This document shows, in pieces, positions 1-5,596 of a stretch of 9,916 nucleotides of DNA. Position numbers and translations under genes: made by a program. Origin of the DNA: Candidatus Cloacimonadota bacterium (lineage in GTDB: Bacteria; Cloacimonadota; Cloacimonadia; Cloacimonadales; TCS61). The DNA lies in contig DAOUUD010000049.1 in the NCBI GenBank assembly GCA_030668345.1, positions 1 through 9,916 on the forward strand, in the 5' to 3' direction. Every line of letters begins with the position of its first letter. Within the stretch, counting starts at the first letter, position 1. Below the pieces are notes generated by a model. The model ran no database searches, was not told the DNA's origin, and saw only the letters and a program-made list of their open reading frames with translations.

Positions 1-465
1 AAAATAAAGAGCATAATTGTTTTTATCACATACAACTTTCACAGAATTCGGATCATCAAAATTCTCTTTCATCTTGTGCATTAATGAAGCCACTCGAACA
101 ACAGGGTCATCAAAGGCAGCTATCAGTTTTTTGAGTGCTTTTCTGGAGATGAACGGTTCGTCTCCTTGAATATTAACCACTACATCGACATCACTGCAGC
201 AAGGCAATTTCCGGCAAACTTCCGCAATGCGGTCGGTACCGCTTTCGTGTTCTTTGCCGGTAAGAACTACTTTCCCGCCAAAGCTTTCGACTGCTTCAAA
301 GATGCGCTTGTCATCCGTTCCCACCACAACCTCGATGAACAAACCACTGCTCTGCACCCGTTCATAAACATGCTGAATGATATATTTTGCGCCAAGTTTC
401 GCCAGAGACTTTCCGGGAAACCTGGTTGATTGGAACCTGGCAGGAATAATAGCAATCGCTTTCAT
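1..465 (-). CDS. kdsB: 3-deoxy-manno-octulosonate cytidylyltransferase (CMP-Kdo synthetase), C-terminus cut by window edge
   Basis: KdsB activates Kdo with CTP to give CMP-Kdo, the cytoplasmic sugar donor for the inner core of lipopolysaccharide. Seen: 155 codons are present and the frame runs off the left edge; the family is usually about 245-250 residues, so roughly the last 90 are missing. The protein begins MKAIAIIPAR. The nucleotide-binding signature IPARFQSTRFPGK lies at residues 7-19, SGTDRIAE at 75-82 and NIQGDEP at 98-104, where Asp102 matches the family's metal-binding aspartate; DPNSVKVV follows at 138-145. The ATG start at 465 is supported by the N-terminal match to the family and by a GGAG seven bases upstream. 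It begins one base after the stop of the upstream lipoprotein gene, so it is probably co-translated with it and mnmG. Its presence implies a Gram-negative, LPS-bearing cell. The identification is close to certain. Confidence 0.95.
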   Translation of the reverse strand, partial: MKAIAIIPARFQSTRFPGKSLAKLGAKYIIQHVYERVQSSGLFIEVVVGTDDKRIFEAVESFGGKVVLTGKEHESGTDRIAEVCRKLPCCSDVDVVVNIQGDEPFISRKALKKLIAAFDDPVVRVASLMHKMKENFDDPNSVKVVCDKNNYALYF

Positions 466-466
466 A

Positions 467-1246
467 TTAATTCTCCATCGCCATTTCCATGAATACCTTG
501 TAACTTCGTAGATTATCTTTCAATTCTGATGAGATAAAACACCTTCTGAGCTTCATTTCAATAAGCTTCTTTGTGGTTTCCAAAGCTAATGATTTTTCCA
601 TTTTCTCATCTCTGCTTATCAATGCTGTCTGTACATCTTTTTCCACATATTTTGCTATCTCCAGCCGGGCATTTTCTGCTGCACTTTCCCAGGCATTAAC
701 AAGGTTGAATGAGCTGCCGGTAGCATAACTTATAATTTGTGAACTTTCTACAGAAATTTTGTCCTTTTCATACCAGTCAGGAAAATTAGCTACAAATCTT
801 TTCTTATATTTTTCAGTAACATTATCTTTTTGAAGAGAAAAGAGAGCCAGGTAACAATCAAAGAAGAATACCTCATCAATTACCTGTAAAGATTCATAGA
901 GCCTGCGAGTAGTTTCGGGAGATGCACTTACATTAAGCCGGAATTCTGCTTTGCCGTCTCGCAATAGATCTTCAGTGGTGGTAGAAGCAAATTTTTCTAT
1001 GGAATAGGAAGCTTCATTTCTGCTCTTCATAACCGCTGCCATTTGCTTGGCTGCATCTTTCATTTCATCTTCATCGAAGCTTTTCCGGGCTATCCCGATC
1101 ACATATTCTCCGGCAGGAAGTTCGTATACCCAGCCAGGTAATTGCGGATATTCTATTTTATGGATCATTTTTACTTCTTCATACTCTGTTTGTGAAGCGC
1201 ATCCCAACAAAATAAGTAACATAATTATCAACAACGATCTATTCAT
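467..1246 (-). CDS. Predicted outer-membrane lipoprotein with two tandem LPP20-like repeats
   Basis: The protein has 259 residues. Seen: a short N-terminal hydrophobic segment (residues 4-14) ends in a lipobox-like LLGC with Cys16. Alanine, not aspartate, follows the Cys, which favours outer-membrane sorting. The mature part appears to be an internal duplication. LPGW (36-39), a YVIGIA strand (48-53) and an Ala-rich helix (64-72) are echoed by FPDW (155-158), ISYATGSS (172-179) and an Ala-rich helix (185-201). Each copy later ends in an aromatic strand, FDCYLALFS (129-137) and YKVFMEMAM (249-257). The P-x-W, then Y-x-x-G, then spaced-alanine-helix pattern resembles the LPP20 lipoprotein family; this rests on pattern, not on a search. 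The function is unknown. Its ATG overlaps the mnmG stop as ATGA, with GGAG seven bases upstream inside mnmG, and kdsB starts one base after its stop. Next to kdsB, an envelope role is reasonable but inferred. Confidence 0.78.
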   Translation of the reverse strand: MNRSLLIIMLLILLGCASQTEYEEVKMIHKIEYPQLPGWVYELPAGEYVIGIARKSFDEDEMKDAAKQMAAVMKSRNEASYSIEKFASTTTEDLLRDGKAEFRLNVSASPETTRRLYESLQVIDEVFFFDCYLALFSLQKDNVTEKYKKRFVANFPDWYEKDKISVESSQIISYATGSSFNLVNAWESAAENARLEIAKYVEKDVQTALISRDEKMEKSLALETTKKLIEMKLRRCFISSELKDNLRSYKVFMEMAMEN

Positions 1247-3099
1247 TTCCTTTCTCCAATATTCCTGAATATTTTATTCTTCTTCAAATACACCATCAGG
1301 GATGTTACATCTGTATGATTCACACCGGAGATCCTGGAAGCCTGACCCAATGATGTTGGTTTTATCTTATTCAATTTTTCTCTGGCTTCATAGGCAATAG
1401 ATTCGATCTTCATATAATCGATATCTGTGGGGATGTGTGCATGCTCCATTTTCTCGAATTTATCTATCTCTGCCAGTTGACGTTTCAGGTATCCCTCATA
1501 TTTTATTTCCAGAGAAATCCGATTTTTTATATCTTCCGTAATATCTTCCGGTATTTTATATCCGTATCGATATAAGTCATCGAATTCTATTTCCGGTCTT
1601 TTTAAAATATTAGCCAATTTCGTCGGTTCTTTCAAATCTTCTGTTTTTTTTGTTTTATGTGTTTTCAGGAAGTGTAATTCCCTATCGTGGATTTGTTTCA
1701 TCTGTTGGAATCTCTGCCAGCGAACATCTTCTACCAAACCAAGTTCATAACCCAGCGGCATCAATCTTTCATCGGCATTATCCTGACGTAAATAGAGTCT
1801 GTATTCTGCACGGGAAGTAAAAAGGCGATAGGGTTCTGTAGTGCCTTTTGTAACCAGGTCATCCAATAAAACACCCAGGTAAGATCGGGAACGATCGAAA
1901 ATAACAGGCTCTTTTTTATCGAGAGAAAGAACAGCATTGATCCCGGCAGCTAACCCTTGAGCTCCCGCTTCTTCATAACCGGAAGTTCCGTTGATCTGTC
2001 CTGCCAGGTAGAGTCCTGAAATGTTTTTCGTTTCCATTGTTGCTTTGATATTATCGGGTGGAATATAATCGTATTCGATAGCGTAACCATAGCGGATTAT
2101 GGTAGCTTTCTCCAAGCCGGGAATGGAATGAACAAGCTTTGTTTGCACAGCGGGCGGCAGGCTGTTTGAAATACCGTTTGCATACGCTTCAAATGTTTTA
2201 GCACCTTCCGGTTCGATAAAAACATGATGTCGATCCTTTGTATGGAATTTTACTACTTTATCTTCGATAGAAGGACAGTAGCGAGGACCAATTCCACTGA
2301 TATATCCACCATAAAGCGCAGATTTATCGAGGTTGGAACGGATGATCTCGTGAGTTTTCGGCGTGGTAAATGTGAGATAACAACTCACATCGTTCTTCAA
2401 TTTAATATCGCGGTAAAAAGAAAATCCCTGTGGATCTTCATCACCGGGTTGTTCTTCCACTTTATTCATATTTACTGTTCGCAGATCGATTCGAGGAGGT
2501 GTTCCGGTTTTAAATCTTTCCAGTTTCAATCCTGCTTTCAAAAGTGATTCGGAAAGCTTTACCGATGCCGGTTCTCCTGCCCTGCCGGAACTGTAACTCA
2601 CATTGCCAACATGCACCTTTCCGCGCAGGAAAGTACCGTTTGCCAGTATAACTTTGGAAGCAAAGTAAGATTCACCCAATTTGGAACGTACTCCGATAAC
2701 GCTCTTTCCATCTTTGGAAAGAAGGATATCATCGATGGTGGCTTCTTTGATCTCCAGGTTGCTTTGACCTTCTAACGCATGATGCATTACAATGCCATAA
2801 TAAGCGCGGTCATTCTGCGAACGCGGTGCCCACACTGCAGGTCCCTTTTTCTTGTTCAGCATCCTGAATTGAATACCCGAAATATCTGCAGCTTTACCGA
2901 TCTCTCCACCCATCGCATCCAGCTCCCTCGCCAGATGACCCTTGGCGGGACCACCTACTGAAGGATTACAACTCATCCTGCCGATCGTCTCGATCTTAAT
3001 GACAAAAATAAGTGTTTTCGCACCCATCCTGGCTGAAGCTAAAGCAGCTTCAATACCGGCATGTCCGGCACCAACAACTATTACATCATATTTACTCAT
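1243..3099 (-). CDS. mnmG: tRNA uridine-5-carboxymethylaminomethyl modification enzyme MnmG (GidA)
   Basis: MnmG is an FAD enzyme that, with the GTPase MnmE, installs the (carboxymethyl)aminomethyl group on wobble U34 of tRNAs reading split codon boxes, using methylene-tetrahydrofolate and NADH in the cytosol. Seen: 618 residues, the normal family length. The Rossmann FAD motif GAGHAG is at 10-15, MSCNPSVGGPAKGHL at 42-56, the catalytic-region Cys275 in GPRYCPSIEDK (271-281), the second flavin motif LAGQINGTSGYEEAGAQG (365-382), TSRAEYRL (428-435), KYEGYLKRQ (533-541) and the C-terminal tRNA/MnmE-contact segment SLGQASRISGV (583-593). I chose the ATG at 3099. An in-frame TTG at 3120 would add seven residues before the canonical MSKYDVIVVG start and is not needed. 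The last four bases overlap the lipoprotein start. It heads the three-gene minus-strand unit. No frameshift or missing key residue is seen. Confidence 0.97.
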   Translation of the reverse strand: MSKYDVIVVGAGHAGIEAALASARMGAKTLIFVIKIETIGRMSCNPSVGGPAKGHLARELDAMGGEIGKAADISGIQFRMLNKKKGPAVWAPRSQNDRAYYGIVMHHALEGQSNLEIKEATIDDILLSKDGKSVIGVRSKLGESYFASKVILANGTFLRGKVHVGNVSYSSGRAGEPASVKLSESLLKAGLKLERFKTGTPPRIDLRTVNMNKVEEQPGDEDPQGFSFYRDIKLKNDVSCYLTFTTPKTHEIIRSNLDKSALYGGYISGIGPRYCPSIEDKVVKFHTKDRHHVFIEPEGAKTFEAYANGISNSLPPAVQTKLVHSIPGLEKATIIRYGYAIEYDYIPPDNIKATMETKNISGLYLAGQINGTSGYEEAGAQGLAAGINAVLSLDKKEPVIFDRSRSYLGVLLDDLVTKGTTEPYRLFTSRAEYRLYLRQDNADERLMPLGYELGLVEDVRWQRFQQMKQIHDRELHFLKTHKTKKTEDLKEPTKLANILKRPEIEFDDLYRYGYKIPEDITEDIKNRISLEIKYEGYLKRQLAEIDKFEKMEHAHIPTDIDYMKIESIAYEAREKLNKIKPTSLGQASRISGVNHTDVTSLMVYLKKNKIFRNIGERK

Positions 3100-3229
3100 A
3101 ATTCCGATTACTAAATCCAATTTATTCCATCCGATGTCAAGTAGTTAGAAAATTCCCCATTTTTTGATTTGACAAAGTAGTAGACAATAAAAGTTTAGAA
3201 TAAATTTTCTTATTTTTGGGAGTTAATTT
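3100..3229. promoter_or_regulatory. Divergent mnmG / proS intergenic region with candidate promoters
   Basis: This 130-bp AT-rich spacer must hold the promoters of two outward-facing units. Seen: a perfect TTGACA occurs once on each strand, at 3140-3135 (minus, toward mnmG) and 3169-3174 (plus, toward proS), back to back. Toward proS, TAGAAT lies at 3196-3201, a 5/6 match to the -10 consensus but 21 bases from the TTGACA. Toward mnmG the only comparable element is TAGTAAT at 3113-3107, also 21 bases away and almost touching the start codon. These spacings exceed the usual 16-18, so the assignment of start sites is tentative. No hairpin, riboswitch or T-box-like leader is recognisable before proS, and the spacer is too short for a T-box. 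Confidence 0.35.
3218..3222 (+). promoter_or_regulatory. Ribosome binding site of proS
   Basis: GGGAG lies seven bases before the ATG at 3230 and ten before a second in-frame ATG at 3233. The shorter spacing matches the GGAG-N6/7-ATG pattern seen before kdsB, the lipoprotein gene and the C25 gene in this window, so the first ATG is preferred. Confidence 0.7.
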
Positions 3230-4753
3230 ATGATGAAAAAGGTAAAAGCAGCAATATCTCCCACGCGGGAAGAGAATTATCCTCTGTGGTATCAGCAGGT
3301 GATAAAAGCAGCCGATATGGCAGAGAACAGCGAAGTTCGTGGCTGTATGGTAATCAAACCCTGGGGATACACTCTCTGGGAAAATATTCAAAAAAACCTC
3401 GATGTGATGTTTAAAGAAACAGGACATGAAAATGCTTATTTTCCTTTATTCATCCCTAAAAGTTTCTTTGAGAAAGAAGCTGAACATGTGGAAGGTTTTG
3501 CCAAAGAATGTGCTGTAGTCACTCATTCCAGATTGGAAGATGATGGCAAGGGTGGTCTGAAACCTGCAGGGAAATTAACAGAAGAATTGATCGTTCGTCC
3601 TACCAGCGAAACTATTATCGGAGCATCATTCAGCAAGTGGGTAAAATCTTACCGCGACTTGCCCCTGCTTATTAATCAATGGGCAAATGTAGTCCGCTGG
3701 GAAATGAGAACACGGCTTTTCCTGCGAACAACTGAATTTCTCTGGCAGGAAGGACACACAGTTCACGAAACCAAAGAAGATGCATTGGAAGAAACTTTCA
3801 AAATGTTGAATGTTTATGTAGTGTTCGCAGAAAAATTTCTCGCTATACCTGTAATAAAAGGTGAAAAAACTGAATCTGAAAGATTCCCTGGCGCTGTAAG
3901 TACTTTTTCTATTGAAGCAATGATGCAGGATAAAAAAGCTCTTCAATCCGGTACATCCCATTTTCTAGGATTGAATTTTGCCAGAGCATCCAATATTAAA
4001 TTTCAAAATAAAGAAGGATGTGAAGAATATGCCTGGACTACATCCTGGGGTGTTTCCACCAGGCTCATTGGTGCTCTTATCATGGCGCACAGCGACGATA
4101 ATGGATTAGTCCTTCCTCCCAGGATCGCACCGTTACATGTGGTTATTATTCCTATTTACCGTGATAAAAATGAACACAAAGAAGTGATGGGGTTTATTGA
4201 TCAGCTTACAAAAAAAATGAAATCGCTTCGTTTTGATGATAATAAAATCCGTGTAAAAGTGGATGATCGTGATATGCGTGGTGGAGAAAAACTCTGGGAA
4301 TGGATCAAGAAAGGTGTTCCCATTCGTTTGGAAATAGGTCCTCGCGATATCGAAAGCAATTCGGTTTTCATGGGAAGAAGAGATAAACAACCCAACGAAA
4401 AACAAAGTATGAATTCAGATAAATTCCTGAAAAATATCACATCTATACTGGAAGAAATCCAAAATAATATCTTCCAGCGTGCTTTACAGCTCAGAGATGA
4501 AAATACTATGAACATCGATAAAAAAGACGAATTCTATAATTTCTTCACTCCCAAAAATAAAAAGAATCCTGAGATCCATGGCGGATTTGCAAATAGTCAC
4601 TGGTGTGGTAGCAGCGATTGTGAAGAAAAAATAAAGAATGATTTGAAAGTAACCATTCGCTGCATTCCATTGGAAGCAGAGAAGGAAAAAGGAAAATGTA
4701 TTTACTGTGGTAAGGAAAGCGATAAACGAGTTTTATTCGCAAAGGCTTATTGA
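3230..4753 (+). CDS. proS: Prolyl-tRNA synthetase, archaeal/eukaryal-like (type 3) form
   Basis: This cytosolic class II synthetase charges tRNA-Pro with proline using ATP. Seen: 507 residues, of the compact type-3 form that lacks the long editing insertion of the E. coli-type enzyme. Motif 1 lies around GCMVIKPWGYTLWE; motif 2 is RWEMRTRLFLRTTEF (156-170), where Leu163 replaces the proline common in relatives. GTSHFLG precedes the motif 3 region WGVSTRLIGAL, with Arg278. The C-terminal domain has four cysteines, 459, 464, 490 and 493, spaced 5-26-3. As I recall, this is the spacing of the zinc site in the Thermus thermophilus type-3 enzyme (427, 432, 458, 461). The chain ends in Tyr507, as type-3 enzymes typically do, with the terminal Tyr carboxylate reaching toward the active site. 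The next gene starts on the last base of its stop codon (TGATG), so the two are translationally coupled. The identification is secure. Confidence 0.97.
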   Translation: MMKKVKAAISPTREENYPLWYQQVIKAADMAENSEVRGCMVIKPWGYTLWENIQKNLDVMFKETGHENAYFPLFIPKSFFEKEAEHVEGFAKECAVVTHSRLEDDGKGGLKPAGKLTEELIVRPTSETIIGASFSKWVKSYRDLPLLINQWANVVRWEMRTRLFLRTTEFLWQEGHTVHETKEDALEETFKMLNVYVVFAEKFLAIPVIKGEKTESERFPGAVSTFSIEAMMQDKKALQSGTSHFLGLNFARASNIKFQNKEGCEEYAWTTSWGVSTRLIGALIMAHSDDNGLVLPPRIAPLHVVIIPIYRDKNEHKEVMGFIDQLTKKMKSLRFDDNKIRVKVDDRDMRGGEKLWEWIKKGVPIRLEIGPRDIESNSVFMGRRDKQPNEKQSMNSDKFLKNITSILEEIQNNIFQRALQLRDENTMNIDKKDEFYNFFTPKNKKNPEIHGGFANSHWCGSSDCEEKIKNDLKVTIRCIPLEAEKEKGKCIYCGKESDKRVLFAKAY

Positions 4754-5538
4754 TGAAATTCTGGATTGAAGAAGGAACTACTATCTACCTGTACCAGCTT
4801 CTGAAGGCAGCTAAAGTAATAGAAAATTATAAAGATATCGAACATAAAGTAAGCCGCGGATTCGTCTCTGTGAACGACGAGTATGTTTATAAATCCCGAA
4901 TGGAAATAAAAATCGGAGATGTAATTCGATACCAGAAACATCACATCATTGTGGCAGATAGAAATCTGCGGGACAAACAGGAAGAGATACCCACAGAACT
5001 TGTACGACATGGTAAAGTGAACAAGTGGGAAACGAAACCGCTGGAAATTGAACAGGAATTAAATTCTGATATTGTGACGATATCCAAACAACTTCATGAA
5101 AAGATACAGAAGAAAAAGTTTTCTCTTTCTCTTGCCGAATCCTGCACCGGTGGAATGATACAACAGGTTATCACATCACATCATGGAGCTTCCGCTTATT
5201 TTCTGGGAGGTGTTGTAGCCTATGCTAACGAAATCAAGCAGTACATCCTGAATGTTCCCGAAAAGACCCTGGAAAAATATGGTTCTGTCAGTAAAGAAAC
5301 CGCCATTGCGATGGTAAAAGGGATTCAAACTATGTTCCAATCAAATTGTGCCTGCGCCATCACCGGCATTGCCGGACCTGACGGCGGAACCAAAGAAAAA
5401 CCCGTAGGCACTATACACATAGCAGTTTACAGTAAAAAAAAAGTGGTTCATCATAAATACATTTTTTCAGGCAACAGAGAGATCATACGAAAAAAAGCAA
5501 CTGTTAATGCTCTAAAAATGCTGGTGGAAAATTTATAA
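4753..5538 (+). CDS. S4 RNA-binding domain fused to CinA C-terminal (nicotinamide-nucleotide amidase, PncC-like) domain
   Basis: The protein has 261 residues in two parts. Residues 1-70 look like a YbcJ/RlbA-type S4 domain: a LYQLLKAAKVI helix (13-23), then HKVSRGFVSVND (31-42), then MEIKIGDVI (50-58) and a short closing strand. A charged linker (about 70-103) leads to a CinA C-terminal domain with LAESCTGG (127-134), GVVAYANEIK (153-162), AITGIAGPDGGT (202-213), PVGT (217-220) and an FSGNRE-IR tail. By family knowledge this domain deamidates nicotinamide mononucleotide to nicotinate mononucleotide in pyridine-nucleotide salvage. In classical CinA it follows a MoaB-like domain; here an S4 domain takes that place. 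The ATG at 4753 is used: it overlaps the proS stop as TGATG and has AAAGG seven bases upstream, so the in-frame TTG at 4750 is unnecessary. All recognisable amidase motifs are intact, so activity is likely. What the S4 part binds is unknown. Confidence 0.9.
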   Translation: MKFWIEEGTTIYLYQLLKAAKVIENYKDIEHKVSRGFVSVNDEYVYKSRMEIKIGDVIRYQKHHIIVADRNLRDKQEEIPTELVRHGKVNKWETKPLEIEQELNSDIVTISKQLHEKIQKKKFSLSLAESCTGGMIQQVITSHHGASAYFLGGVVAYANEIKQYILNVPEKTLEKYGSVSKETAIAMVKGIQTMFQSNCACAITGIAGPDGGTKEKPVGTIHIAVYSKKKVVHHKYIFSGNREIIRKKATVNALKMLVENL

Positions 5539-5596
5539 TACTTGTCAAAATATCATTGTCTTTAATAAATTTGTTTGCGAATAAATGGAGAATTAA
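5539..5596 (+). promoter_or_regulatory. Short spacer with a candidate promoter for the C25 peptidase gene
   Basis: Seen: TTGTCA at 5542-5547 and TAAATTTG at 5566-5573. Read as a sigma-70 promoter this is a -35 with an 18-base spacer and a TAAATT -10 (4/6). Read as a Bacteroidetes-type promoter, TAAATTTG fits TAnnTTTG, with a TTG 21 bases before it. Either reading puts the transcript start just ahead of the ribosome binding site. No rho-independent hairpin is visible after the S4-CinA stop, so read-through from proS is also possible. AT-rich sequence makes chance matches common. Confidence 0.35.
5587..5590 (+). promoter_or_regulatory. Ribosome binding site of the C25 peptidase gene
   Basis: GGAG lies six bases before the ATG at 5597 and fixes that start, which is immediately followed by a signal peptide. 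The surrounding TGGAGAATTAA is identical to the stretch just before the kdsB start on the other strand. Confidence 0.7.

Noticed and set aside
166..429. Plus-strand 87-codon open frame
   Set aside because: It lies antisense to kdsB, which is recognised by several motifs; its own translation has no family character.
1644..1651. Run of eight T bases in mnmG as a terminator or frameshift
   Set aside because: It encodes lysines in the KTKKTEDLK stretch on the minus strand; there is no hairpin and no loss of frame.
1243..3120. Longer mnmG reading from a TTG at 3120
   Set aside because: The extra seven residues precede the canonical MSKYDVIVVGAGHAG start, and the ATG at 3099 matches the family N-terminus.
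3211..3218. TATTTTTG before proS as a TAnnTTTG -7 box
   Set aside because: It abuts the GGGAG ribosome binding site and has no TTG at 19-21 bases upstream, so it is probably chance.
4750..4755. TTG at 4750 as the start of the S4-CinA gene
   Set aside because: The adjacent ATG at 4753 overlaps the proS stop in a standard TGATG arrangement and has AAAGG at a good distance.
5434..5442. Run of nine A bases in the CinA domain as a possible slippage or frameshift site
   Set aside because: The frame is intact on both sides and family motifs continue to the normal C-terminus; it encodes lysines in a low-GC gene.
5539..5596. Terminator between the S4-CinA gene and the C25 gene
   Set aside because: No stable inverted repeat followed by a T run is present in the 58-bp spacer.
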